Shown here one piece after another: positions 53,669-64,000 of a stretch of 64,000 bases of DNA. The DNA is from Chlamydomonas sphaeroides (Eukaryota > Chlorophyta > Chlorophyceae > Chlamydomonadales > Chlamydomonadaceae). A model generated the notes under the pieces. That model saw only the letters and a list, made by a program, of their open reading frames with translations. It made no database searches and was not told the DNA's origin. The stretch lies in assembly GCA_001662425.1 (NCBI GenBank), contig BDDC01000083.1, forward strand, positions 48,941 to 112,940, written 5' to 3'. Made by a program: the position numbers and the translations under genes. How positions within the stretch are numbered: position 1 is the first letter of the stretch; every line of letters begins with the position of its first letter.

Positions 53669-56600
53669 GTGGGGCTTGCAGCTACCTGTGCTTGAGACAT
53701 GGCTCGGTTTCGCGGGCCTGCAATCTTAAGGATCATGCTTCGCTGAGTGCAAGTTGTTCTGCCGCCGCCCCATGACCTCAGGCTGACGACGGTGCGACGT
53801 ATGACATTCTCGTGACGCCGCACGCGCTGCCGTTCCACGCGGCGGAACAGGTCTGCCAATCTCGTGGTGGCCACCTGGCGGGCGTGTCCTCTCCACAGCA
53901 GCTGCAGCTGGCGGCGCGCCTGTGTGGACAGGCGCTGGCCGCTCTGCCGCGGTCGTCGAGCGGCGGCTTTGAGAGCCATGACGTCAGCGATGGCTGCTGG
54001 GTAGGGCTATACTGCCCCGCCGGCTACAATGTGGATGTCAGCTACGCCGATGGCTTCGGCGAGCGCTGGCTCCAGCGGCTGGCGAGCGCGCAGCCCCACA
54101 TGCTGGACGGCGGGCCATGCAACACCACAGCAGGCCTGCTGTGGCTTGATGGCCGCAGCGGTTCTGACGGCAGCCTGGACCTGGCAGGGGCCGCAGGGTC
54201 GCTGTCGCCGGCCGCTCGCTGCGGCATGGTGCGGCCAGGGGCCAACAACAGCACTGCGTCGCTGGTGATGGGCGGCTGCAAGCGCTTCGCCGCGTTCGTG
54301 TGCGAGCGCAGCGGCGGCGCGCCACCCATCCGGCCGGCCCTGCAGCTGCGCTCCACAGGAGATGGCGTTCAGGCCCCGACTGACAGCAGTGTTCTGCCAA
54401 ACGGCTCTGCTCGCCGCTACGTGGGCTGCTATGTGCCTGTGGAGGCGCCAACAGCTTCGTCTGTCGCCTATTCGAGCAGCAACCTGACGCAGGGCCCCAC
54501 TCCGCTGCCGGTGCTGCTGTCACCCAGCGCTCCCAGTGTGGCTCTATGCCATCAGCTGGCGCAGCAGGCCGGATGGGCCTTCTTCGGTGTCGTCAGCGGC
54601 TCGGCGTGCTGGGGCAGCGCCAGCGCGCCAGGACTGCCCTTCCTCAACGTCAGCGACGACTTACCGTGCCGGCAGCGCTGCAGCGGCGATGCCAGCAGCG
54701 GCCAGTCCCAGGAGCCTGGGTGCGGCACGGGCGGCCACACGGCCGTCTTCGCAACCGCCAACCCCACGGCGTCCCCAGCCCAGCCCTCGGTCACGCCTTC
54801 TTACGTGTGCATGTCCGAGCAGCAGGTGGCCGTGCCCAACGCCACCCTGGTGGGGCAGCTCCACGTCAGCGCCTCGCAGCTGCAGCGCTGCGAGGCGCTG
54901 TGCGGCGCCCTGGCGACCTGCGACTTGTTCTCCTACGAGACGCGCGCTGGTGTGTGCCTGCTGCTGGGCGCCCCAAACACGCCCAGCCTGGCGGCGCTGC
55001 CGGTCTACGACACGCTGGCTGTGAGCATCACGTGCGTCAAGGCGGAGAGGCTGGTGGCGGGCGCCTCCATACGCCCAATGGACTCCGCGGCACAAGGTGC
55101 CATGCCGCTGTGTGGCACTGACCTGGGCGCGCAGTTGCGAACCGCCGGCGTCCCTGCGCTTTCACCAAGCCACGGCCTCCCTGTGCCGGACCTCACTACC
55201 TGCGCCGTCTCCTGCATCGCCAACTCGACGTGCCAGGGCTTTGTCGTCTGGCGGCCCACTACAAACCCTGGCCAGCTGCTTTGCAGCACCCGGACGGGGA
55301 TCGTGGTCGATGACAGCTACGACTGGCTGCCGACACGGCCCTGGATCCAGCTGGCCGACCCTTCGATGGACGGCGCCACCGACGTCGACGGCTGCTTGTT
55401 CAATTCCCGGCTAGTGCCGCCGCCAACCTACATATGCACCGAGCCAGAGGACGGCGCTGGCTGGGAGCTGCGGTCGCTGCCGACCTCGAACGAGGCCGAG
55501 TGTCGTGAAGCCTGCAACAGCGACCCGCACTGTTCGCTATACGCCATCTACAGCTCCCCTTCCACCTGCAGTCTGCGGTGAGCGCTTCAAGCTCTTTGCA
55601 TGTTGCATGGCGGCGCTGCGGCGCAGCGGCGGGATGTAGCTATGTGCGTTCAACTTTTAGGGCCGAAATAGAAAACCACCCCGTATGCGTCGCGCCCCGG
55701 GTTAGTGACGCGCTGGTCGTGCGTAAGAAGAAAGTAGGGATGCGTTTAGATGCACCCGTGTGTGTGTGCGCACCTTGGCCCCTCGAGCTCTGACATCGTC
55801 CCCAAACCGCACGGCGCTGGCAGGTTCCGCGCCCTTTACAACGGCACCGAGGGCATGCGGCTGGGCGTTGTGGCGGGCACAAATCTTCGGCCCGCGCCAA
55901 GCGTCCTCGGCAACGTAAAGAGCTGCATCCACTCCTACCGCCTGCTGCGGTCGCACGCGTCCCCGGCCGTCGGCCGCGGTAGCCGCCAAGTCCGCATGGG
56001 CGCGGGTGAGCTGGCAGCCGCGCTCCCTACAGCTTGCGACCGCAACCCAAGCCATCGCTTTTGCCATTCTCGGCCTCCTGTCCGTGCTCCCGCAGACCAA
56101 TCCTGGCACCTGTGTGTTGCCCACATGGACATGCGCGGCTATGACGGGCCGGCTGTGCCCACATTCGATGACTTCCGTTGCGCATCGGTGCGTGGGGACG
56201 CCCAGCGCGCATCTGCGTCTGCAGCGCCCTTGGGAAGGCCCGTTGCGATGCTGTGTGGTGCAAGGCGGCTCTGACGTGCTTCGGTTCTCGGAAATGCACG
56301 CGCCCCACAGGACTGCTCACTCAACCCCACTTGCAACTTCTTCATCACGACCTACGACGCCTTCGAAACCGGCATGTGCTACACGAAACGCGAACCGACT
56401 ATCTTCTCGTTGGGAGGCAGCAAGGAGTTCCCCGGCATGGGCGGTGAGTGGTTGAAGGCGCCGAGTGCAGCGGTTGACCAGGCAGCGCGCCCTGCTGCAG
56501 ACGTAGCGCGGCGCCTATCGCCGCATATCAACGGTTTTCGCCCGTCCCTGCCGCACCGTCGGGTGCATTGAACAGGCGTGACGCGCATGGACATGGTCAG

Positions 56601-59600
56601 CGTGGCGGACACCTGCTTCAACCTGGAGCGGCAGCTGCCGCGCAGCCCGCCCCAGTACGTGTGCGCGCAGCGCTACGGCGCAGCCGTCGCCGTGCTCTCG
56701 CAGGGCAGCACCGCGACCGCCTACGCGTGCGAGGCGCTGTGCGACGCGAACACCGCATGCGGGGCCTACACGTGGATGGCCCACAACAGCAGCTGCGTGC
56801 TGGGGGCGCGCTACGCCAGCAGCGGCGCAGCGCTGGTCGCTCCGGCGACGGGGCCGCTGTGGCTGGCGACGCAGACGTGCATGCACGTGCCGCGCATGAT
56901 GACTGCCACCGTCAGCTCCGGTCAGCACGTGCAGGCCAACAGGGCGTGGCACTTTTGCGCCCAGGGATCCGGCCCCGCGCTGGGCTTGGGGGGCGGCCCT
57001 GGCGCGCCTGACCTGCTTGGCGCTGTCCAGCTTGTCGCGGCCGGCAACGCCTCCACGAGCTTCGCCGCGGTGCGGGCCTGCTCGCGGGCGTGCGCTGGCG
57101 TGGACGGCTGCCAGGTGTTTACCCTGGCTTGGGCCAACAGCACCGACACGTCGCCGGTGTGCGTCATGCGAGGCCTGGCGCCGTCTACGCCCTTCATTGC
57201 GCCGCCCGGCCGGCCCGACTTGAGCGGCCCCGGCTTCTGGAGGACATGCCTCAACATGGGCGGGTACTCGCTATTCCCGACGACGGCGGGCGGTGTGTCC
57301 CACCCTCGCATGCGCCCTGCGCGGGTCCAGGCCTACCGCAGCAAGCAATACAGCCTGCACCCGGCCCCGGCCAGTGCCAGCCTGGCGGCTGCAGTATGCC
57401 AGGCGTCGGGAGGGCAGCTGCTCGCCGTCAACAGCCCCAGCGAGCTGGTTGTGGTAGAAGCAATGCTGCGGACCCAGCTTCAGGCGCAGATGCAGCCGGT
57501 GGCTGGGGCCCCGCTGCGGCCGGTTGCGTTCTGGACCGGGCTGCAGTGGGTGGGCGACGATAACTCGACGGCCAGCGGCTGCCGTGGCTGGTGCCACAGC
57601 CACGGCCGCAGCACAAACACCACTTTCCGTGCCAGCTTGCAGCTCAGCGCAGGCGCCGCAGACGGCAGCAGCTGTGCGGTTCTGTCGGCCGCGTCAGCAG
57701 CAGGCGGCGCCAGCCTAACGACGGCCAACTGCTCGGGCTGGGCCTTGCCCTTTGTGTGCGAGCAGGAGGTGCCCCAGGCTGCTGCTGCTTTTGGAACATT
57801 CTTGCAGCTGTTCCCCGCGCAGGCTGGGTACGCCGAGGCGACGGTCCAGGCGTCAGCGGCCGGCGCTACTATGGCAGTCCTGGACCTCTCGGGAGCCGCC
57901 GCAGCGGCTAGTCGCTCACGCGCCCTCCTGCAAGGACCTAGCCCCGGTGGCAGCGGAGTGCGCTTCTCTGGGCTTCCGGACGCGGCTTCTGCTTGCGGCT
58001 CGGCTCAGCTGCTGTCTACTGGCTGCTGGATGGGGCTGGTGCCGCCCGCTGGCGCCTGCACAGACGCTGCGGCCGCCGCAGCGCTGTGCAACGCGACCGC
58101 ACTGCTGCTGATGAACGCCGCGGCAGCTAGTGCCTCAGCGCTTCAGGGCCGTGCGGCGCTGCTCGCCCAGGCCTCTGGCAGCAGCGGATCGTGTGCTATG
58201 GCCCTAGTGTCCGGCACGTCGGGCGCCTCGCTATCGTATCTGGCGGTGCCATGCTCTTCGCCCGCGGCATTCCTCGCCACCATCTACGACCCAGAGGCCC
58301 CGGTGCGGGCCGCGCTGGTAGCACCCACCCCTCCAACCCCAACTAGCGCGCCGCAGGACGGCAGCTCTAACAGCGGCCTGTCCAGCGGAGCGATCGCTGG
58401 TATCGTCGTGGGCAGCGTCTGTGGCTTCCTGATCCTCGTCGCCGCTGTTGGCACTGCCCTGTGGCACCGGCGGCACCGGCCGCAACCGGCGGACGGCGAG
58501 TTCACCGCTTCAGCGGCCGACGCCAAGTTGGATACCAAGGGTGCCCTCAGCGCAAGCTCCGGCCACCCGGGCCCTCATGACCCCTGCCCCAACAGCAGCT
58601 CCGACGCCGAGGGCGGCCGGCAGCTGCAGGGCATCACGCCGACCTTTGCCATCGGCTTGGAGGGAGCCGTGGCCGTAGACGCTCGCTGCAGCCCAGACCA
58701 ACCAGCCTCCGAGTCGCCGCCGTCCTCTCGGACCGCCAGAGTCATTAGCTCGACGCCGCGCTCCACCGAACTGCCGGCGTCGTCGCAGCTGTCCCATGGC
58801 GTCCACAGCGTGGGCGGCCTGGCACCGGCAACGTCTGTTGCGACGCACCGCACGGCGTCAGATGCGGCCACCGTGTACGGCCCCTTGTACGGCAGCCACT
58901 TGACGCAAGCGACGCCAACCAGCGGCGTCGCGTCGTACGAGAACAGCCGTGAGCCGGGCCCGCACACGCCGCGGACGCTGATGCACCAGCTGCTCGTGAC
59001 GGCTGACGACCCCGACCAGGTGGGTTGTGGGGTGTGGTGCATCCCTGCCGCAGCAGGGGCGTGTGTTGGCGCCCATGCGTTTGTGACTGCCTGCGGCGTT
59101 CCGCCTGACACGGGTCGCCTGCTCCCTGCCTGAACTCTCAGATGGACGTGACGTGGCAGATAGACCCAACTAAGGACGTGACGTGGGACGAGACCGCTGA
59201 GCTGGGCAAGGGCACGTTTGGCGTCGTCTACCGAGGGTCGTACAAGTGAGGCCGTGGGCCAGGCGATGGTTGCCATGCCGGTGCCCTGCCTTGCGGACGC
59301 AGCCACTGCTGCGGCGCCTGTCAGCGAGGCGCACTCGGGGGTGCTTGCTTGCGCGAGACCACACGCTGATGCCTGACGACCGCCCTTGATGCGCTGCCCT
59401 GCGCTGCCAACACCGCAGGGGCGAGCCTGTGGCGATCAAGACGGTGCAGCGGGGGGGGTCGGGCAAGTACGAGATGGACGGGCTGCGGTCATTGCTGCAG
59501 GAAGCGCGCATCCTGGCCAAAGTACGGCACCCAAACGTCGTGACTTGCTACGGCGGCTGCATCACCGACAAGAGCGTCTTCATCATCGAGGTGCGCGCCA

Positions 59601-61533
59601 GGGACGGCATTGATAGGGCGTTCCTGCTCGGGTTTCATGCCAGGAAGCGATGGAATTACAGCGCCGAGACGCCAGCCACTGGATGTACCGACTTGCGCCG
59701 TCATGCCGGACTGCGTTGCGCAGGAGCTCATGGTACAGACCCTGGGACAGCTCATCACCTCCGCCGGCGACCAAGCCTTGCCGCTAGACACGGTTCTGCG
59801 AGTGGGCATCGACATCGCCAGCGGCCTGTTCCAGCTGCACCCCACCATTGTGCACCGGGACCTCAAGCCGGACAATGTGCTGCTGGATCACCAGGGCCGC
59901 GCCAAGATCAGCGACTTTGGGCTAGCCAGGTGCGGCGCGACGCGCAACGGGCGACGCGGGAGAGTGCGCTCTCCTGCCGGCGCTGGGCGCAGCCAACAGG
60001 CAACGCCAGCGGCAGCGAGTTGCACTGCCCGCACACAATTGAATTGCGAGCAGCTGTGGACGGAGGGCTTGTGCTTGCACCCTGCGCTCGTGTCCAACGC
60101 GCACGCGCGCACTCGGGCCCATGCTCCTCAGGTTCAAGCTGCAGAGCTACCTCGCATCCACCAAGCACTTTGCCGCTGGCACGGTAGGCCTGCGCGCGCG
60201 CGGACTCCCTTGCATGGACACCCGTGCATGGCGCCCGTCCCCGCTTTGTCACTCGCGTTCCAGAGCCTCACCTTGCTGGTCTACTAGCCATCATGTGCTG
60301 TCAACGCTCCACATCAGCCGACTTTGTGTTTGGTCGCTGTCGAACCATCAGCAGGATGGCTTTTCCAATATCGTGCCCGCCCACGCCCTCTGCTGCTGTC
60401 GTGTGCGCCGCAGATCCCATTCATGGCGCCAGAAACCCTGGGCGAGGAGCTGCAGCGCGTGTCCGAAAAGGCGGACATCTACTCCCTTGCAGTCATCTTG
60501 TGGTGCGTGGACCAGTCTCTCCGCGTTGGGGGGCTGTCGTGTCCCGCGTCCGAGCGAGCTGCCGTCTGCCACAGTGGAAGGCTGCGCGTACGCGTCCAGC
60601 CGCACCCCGCGACACGAGGCGGGTGCAGCAAGACCCCATGCGCACGTTGCCTCTCTCGCTTGCCACCCCAACTTCGCCGCCCGCCCTTGCCAACCCGCAG
60701 GGCCATGGTGACGGGGCAGCAAGCGCCGTGGAAGAACTTCCACTACGCCGCAGTCATATACAAGTGAGAGCGGTGTGGGGGCGGGCCTGGGCCGGGGCGT
60801 AGGGCGGGCTCCAGCCGTGCCAGCAACGGCCCCGCGGGCTAGGCCCTCGTCCACCGCACCCTCCTGCGCTGCCGCAAGCCTGCGTCCCTCGCATGCGAGC
60901 GCATGCGGGGTGGGCTGGATGCCTTGCTGGCACAGCCCTAGCGCCGCACCTCGCGTCGGCGGGTCCTCGCCAGCGCTGTGAGCTGCCACCCCGTGCCTGG
61001 CTGCGCAGGGTGTCCATGCGCGGCGAGCGGCCGACGCTGCCGGAGGACCCCAGCCAGTGCCCGCCGCGGCTGGCGTCGCTGATTCAGCGGATGTGGGCGC
61101 AGGTGCGGGCTGCCGTACGCCGCCTCCTCGCGTGCAGTACCCACGTGTCCGCTGCGCGTGTGTCCTTGCTCACGCGACCATGTGGCATGTGCGGCAGAAG
61201 AAAGGCTCTGCCCCATGGGAGCCTCGCCGCACACCCCGGCCGTACGGCGTTGCCTTGCCTGCCTGATGCTACCCGGCGCCGCCTGAGCCGCGCCCTGGCC
61301 TCCCGTGCCGCCACCTGCAACCGTGGCCGCAGGAACCGACGTCCCGACCGGGTGCGGGCGAGGTGCTCAAGCTGCTCGGAGTCATATTGCGGGATGTTAC
61401 CAAGGGCGCGCCGCACAGCGGCCCGCACGCTATCTCAAACGCCGCAGAGCGCCGCGGCTCCACGGCTGACTCGTCGGAGGGCGCGCTGCGGCCTTTGTCG
61501 AACACCGAGAGCGTCGCTGTGGCGGAGCTGTGA
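48777..61533 (+). CDS. K2: giant C-type-lectin receptor kinase (PAN, CTLD, WSC, membrane span, TKL-type kinase)
   Basis: A type I membrane receptor kinase of about 2,676 residues from 30 GT-AG exons whose phases all agree. Order by approximate residue: signal peptide 1-26 (MGRKRWLGH, then a GLLLAALLALPG core); PAN/Apple-like 27-190; CTLD1 195-341; CTLD2 345-480; CTLD3 488-636; CTLD4 640-790; CTLD5 802-978; WSC 1013-1128; several PAN/Apple-like cysteine modules 1140-1780; CTLD6 1784-1935; a degenerate CTLD7 1940-2106; membrane span 2140-2163 (AIAGIVVGSVCGFLILVAAV) then WHRRHR; disordered juxtamembrane; kinase 2355-2610 with GKGTFGVVY, VAIK, HRDLKPDN, DFGLA and APE. Both CTLD and WSC are known carbohydrate-binding modules, so an extracellular glycan or cell-wall ligand is likely (inference). 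Catalytic residues are complete. It follows K1 on the same strand, 2.5 kb away. An exceptionally large combination for a green alga. Confidence 0.92.
53782..56443 (+). other. K2 exons 18-21: CTLD5, WSC domain, PAN/Apple-like modules
   Basis: Exons: 53782-55577, 55824-56005, 56096-56187, 56311-56443. CTLD5 runs to about 54310 (AEQVCQSRGGHLAGVSS, GCWVGLYCPAGY, CKRFAAFVCE). The WSC domain, about 54414-54760, has YVGCYVPVE, CHQLAQQAGWAFFGVV, CWGS and CGTGGHTAVF. Three PAN-like modules follow (CEALCGALATCDLFSYE; CAVSCIANSTCQGFVVW; CREACNSDPHCSLYAIY). The exon 55824-56005 ends at GCGG|GTGAGC; earlier possible donors fail to keep the frame YDGPAVPTFDDFRCAS open. The intron 55578-55823 contains a copy of the dispersed repeat. 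Confidence 0.8.
55645..55760 (-). repeat. Dispersed repeat, copy 2 (reverse, in a K2 intron)
   Basis: The reverse complement matches 21327-21479 in order: CACGGGTGCA, CGCATCCCTA, CGCGTCACTAACCC, TTTCGGCCCTAAAAG. It is about 116 bp against 153 bp in the other copy. Confidence 0.6.
56576..59019 (+). other. K2 exon 22: PAN-like, CTLD6, CTLD7-like, membrane span, juxtamembrane
   Basis: A single 2,444-base exon. Modules: PAN-like (CEALCDANTACGAYTWM; CSRACAGVDGCQVFTL), CTLD6 about 57322-57775 (LAAAVCQASGGQLLAVNSPS, VAFWTGLQWVG, NCSGWALPFVCE), a degenerate CTLD at 57790-58290 (ASACGSAQLLSTGCWMGLV, SCAMALVSG), the membrane span at about 58390-58460, then about 185 disordered Ser/Thr/Pro-rich residues before the kinase. 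Confidence 0.85.
59142..61533 (+). other. K2 exons 23-30: kinase domain
   Basis: Exons: 59142-59245, 59419-59590, 59724-59929, 60132-60183, 60414-60502, 60701-60763, 61009-61102, 61333-61533 (TGA). Landmarks: ELGKGTFGVVYRGS; GEPVAIKTV; KVRHPNVVTCYGGC; IVHRDLKPDNVLLD; ISDFGLAR; IPFMAPETLGEELQ; KADIYSLAVILW; PPRLASLIQRMWA. Intron positions differ from those of K1 in every conserved kinase block I compared, so the two kinases are not a recent duplication. Confidence 0.9.
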
Positions 61534-63937
61534 ATTGCACCATAACAGCCCGTGACGCCGGAAGCAGGCCCGTGGGAGGGCAGCCGGGGCGGCCTGCTGC
61601 GTGGGCAGGTGGGTGTGCGCATGGGTTTGGGTGGGCTGGTGGGGGCGCTCGGACGCACGCGGTGTGCCAGGAGGTGGCACTGGGGTGTGTGCGCGGCTGA
61701 CCTTGTGCGGTGAGTCATCATATGTTCGTCCGCGAATTTGGTTCGTAGGCAGCCAGTGCAGTGCAAGCGGGACGCGCTCGCGTCGTATTGGTGTGGGAGC
61801 TGTCCGCGCCCCGCAGTGGCACAGCGCTTCTAGTGGCGGGCATAGGCGCGCGCAGCGCAGAAGGCGTCGTGGGCGAGCCTGCTGCGCGGGCGGCATGGCT
61901 GCACACTGTGGGGTGATCAACTTGTCATCGCCGCGAGCTGAGGCTGCTAGGCTTGGCCGCCGCGCCGAGGGTGCTTGTTGCTATGTGCCGCATGAGCGGC
62001 GGGCGGGCGGCATCGCGCGACGCTGTGTGGGTTCGCCAGGGGGCTGTGTGTCGCAGGCCCTAGCGATGCTTGTTTATCCAGGTACAAGGTGTTGGTTGAG
62101 AACGGGACGAGCTCTTGTCCTAAAATGCAGCATTATGGATGCGTATGTAGTGTGTCCCACGGCATTGGGCGCGCTGGCTGGGCCCCCCGGCGTGGGGCCC
62201 CGCGATGTGCACTCTCGTATGGCTCGCGCTCGAGGCAGGACTCGAGCGAGGTGGACCCGTGGCGGCTGGCGCTTGCGCTTGGGCATCGACGCCTCGCCCG
62301 GCTGTGTGCGTGTTGACGGAGGGTGTTTCTGGCTTTAGCTGTGTGTGTTGGTGTGGAGGGGTTGGGTACTAATGCCAGGCAGCCGTCACGTAGGTGTGTC
62401 GTGTGGCGCCTGGCTGTGCAAAGGTCCAGGCTGGCGCCCCTCCGTGCCGCTGCGCTGCGCCTTGGCCGCCTCCGCCGCTAGCAAGGTTAGCGAGCGACTG
62501 CCACCAGTTTGCCGATGGATATGCATGGCTGTCCGCTCCAGGCAAGCAGGTTAGCGCTGCGTGGGGCGATGGTTGGATCGCCCTCAGGGCACGGCCTGTT
62601 AGGGTGCCGCAATGCTCGTCGTATCAGCCAGGCAGCCACCCAACAGGAGCGACTGACCGCGCACGCCCAGTACAACCGTACCATCGCCCGCGCCTAGGCT
62701 TCCAAGAGAGGGCCCGCTGGGTGTCAAGCCGGGCTGCAGGGCTGCTCGTACGCCGGTTGTACGGGCAGGCGCTTGTCGTACAGGTGGTGCAGCTTGAGAA
62801 CCTGCTGGCACGGCCTGCCCGCAATGCGTCTCCGCGACGCCAGTGCCACGCTGGATAGCTGACAAGCAACAGCCATCAGGCCCGGGGCGTGGCAACGTAT
62901 CAGTGCTTTCGGCCCAAACACCATGGCCCCTTAACCGTAACACGGCCCTGCGCAGCGGTGACCCCTGGCCCCGCGCGAGTGGCGGCGCACGGGATGCGTG
63001 CCGGGTTTCATCCCCGTGCGAACGCCTGCGGCCTTACCAGGAGCCTTCCTGGATCCAACAGGGTCGCACACGCTACCGCGTGGGTTGCATGCCCCTGCCG
63101 GCGTGGCCTATCGCCAAGCCGCGACAACCTGCCGCGCGATGAAATGCTGGGAGCATGGGCTCGCTTCAACAGCAGCAGCTGGCCATGGCACCCGCTGGTG
63201 GTTCCTGCTGCGCAGAGGACGGCAGCGGGGCCAGCCATCCACCTCAGTGCTATCGCCGCAGCCGCCAGCAACCAGCCGCCCAGCCAGCAGGCATGCCAAA
63301 GAAAGCGAAAGTACGCGAAGGCCGCGCCATCGTAGCCAGGAGGGTGACTAACCCAAGCTGTGGACGGAGCCCACACGGCCGGCCAGGGCTGCGGCTCAGG
63401 GCTCAAGACGCTCCGCACGACTGGCGAGACGCGCTGCAAGGGGGAGAGAATGTGGGCGGAGCCCACACGGCCGGCTAGGACCGACCGGGACACCCCTGGG
63501 AGAACCCGTAGGGTTCGTGCCCAACCGTACGGCACATCTGCCGCAAGCCCATTTGGGTGGCGTGGGTCGGCCGGCCGCGGAAGCTAGAGAGATTCACTAC
63601 TCCTACTACCGTGTGCCCCGGTTTCAAAGGCCGGGCGCCATCGTTCGTGGATGCAGTCGGGAACTCCGTTTCCACCGGAGCTCGGCATCCCTGTGGTCTC
63701 CTACGAGGTGCGCTCTCCTTGCGCACCGTAGCAGGTTAACTCCTGTCACACGAGCCCTCGTCGTCAGGAGGGTGGGTTGCTGAGAAACCTGGCTTGCAGG
63801 AGCGCCGCGCAAAAGCGGCGGCGACTATGCAGGCAGTGCCGAAGGCAGCAGTTACACCATTGAGCAAAAGCAACCCCGGGGGGCTGGGGCGACATCAGCA
63901 CTTCGTACTTACATACTTGTGTTACGACCTGGTTCGC

Positions 63938-63940
<3 letters not shown>
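61534..63940. other. Intergenic after K2, no gene seen
   Basis: K2 3' UTR and unassigned sequence. It contains the 19-bp block 63304-63322, a 19-bp direct repeat (63365-63383 and 63457-63475, CGGAGCCCACACGGCCGGC) and a hydrophobic minus-strand stretch at about 63150-63330 that I cannot assign. No splice-consistent gene emerges on either strand. Confidence 0.5.

Positions 63941-64000
<60 letters not shown>
63941..64000. repeat. Poly-C run of 60 bases at the window end
   Basis: Sixty consecutive C, reaching the right edge. Such a long homopolymer is improbable as natural unique sequence and may mark a contig end or sequencing artefact; a true mononucleotide repeat cannot be excluded. Confidence 0.95.

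Overview
This looks like nuclear DNA of a flagellated green alga of the Chlamydomonas type. The genes are GC-rich and intron-dense, with pyrimidine-CAG acceptors and GTGAG/GTGCG donors. Third codon positions favour G/C, and long Ala/Gly/Ser-rich disordered stretches are common. A cytosolic ribosomal protein gene is present, as is a rotatin gene, a centriole/basal-body protein of organisms that build centrioles. The exon models below were built by hand, reading splice sites and requiring every exon phase to agree.

Layout. 1-3112 (+): 3' part of an unrecognised gene for a low-complexity protein. 4714-15229 (+): a tandem family of repeat-domain genes with two long members (B, 9603-11762; C, 12748-14688), one broken member (A, 4714-6450) and one 3' scrap (D, 15110-15229). 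The unit is about 95-100 residues and weakly resembles a B3-type fold. Lying between A and B on the opposite strand is the complete five-exon gene for ribosomal protein eL43 (L37a), 7021-8037. 15230-18246 has no gene and holds short repeats. 18247-28018 (-): a 20-exon amino-acid permease of the APC superfamily (GABA permease/BAT1 type) with an unusual C-terminal tail of about 810 residues. 28619-42024 (-): a rotatin homologue of about 30 exons and 2,885 residues. 42412-46268 (+): a membrane-anchored TKL-type kinase (K1, 623 residues), divergent from rotatin. 48777-61533 (+): a 30-exon gene (K2, about 2,676 residues) for a giant receptor kinase with signal peptide, PAN/Apple-like modules, six or seven C-type-lectin-like domains (CTLDs), a WSC domain, one membrane span and an intracellular TKL-type kinase. 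61534-64000 has no recognisable gene and ends in a run of 60 C.

The most striking items are K2, a lectin-type receptor kinase of animal-like architecture in a green alga, and the B/C repeat-domain family. That family shows a live-to-dead gradient: two long genes (one with an in-frame TAG exactly where its sister has GAG), a mosaic pseudogene split by a 392-bp insertion with a 3-bp duplication, and a terminal fragment.

The genes do not form an obvious pathway, as is usual for a eukaryotic chromosome. K1 and K2 may be functionally related surface-signalling kinases, but their different intron positions argue against a recent duplication of one from the other.
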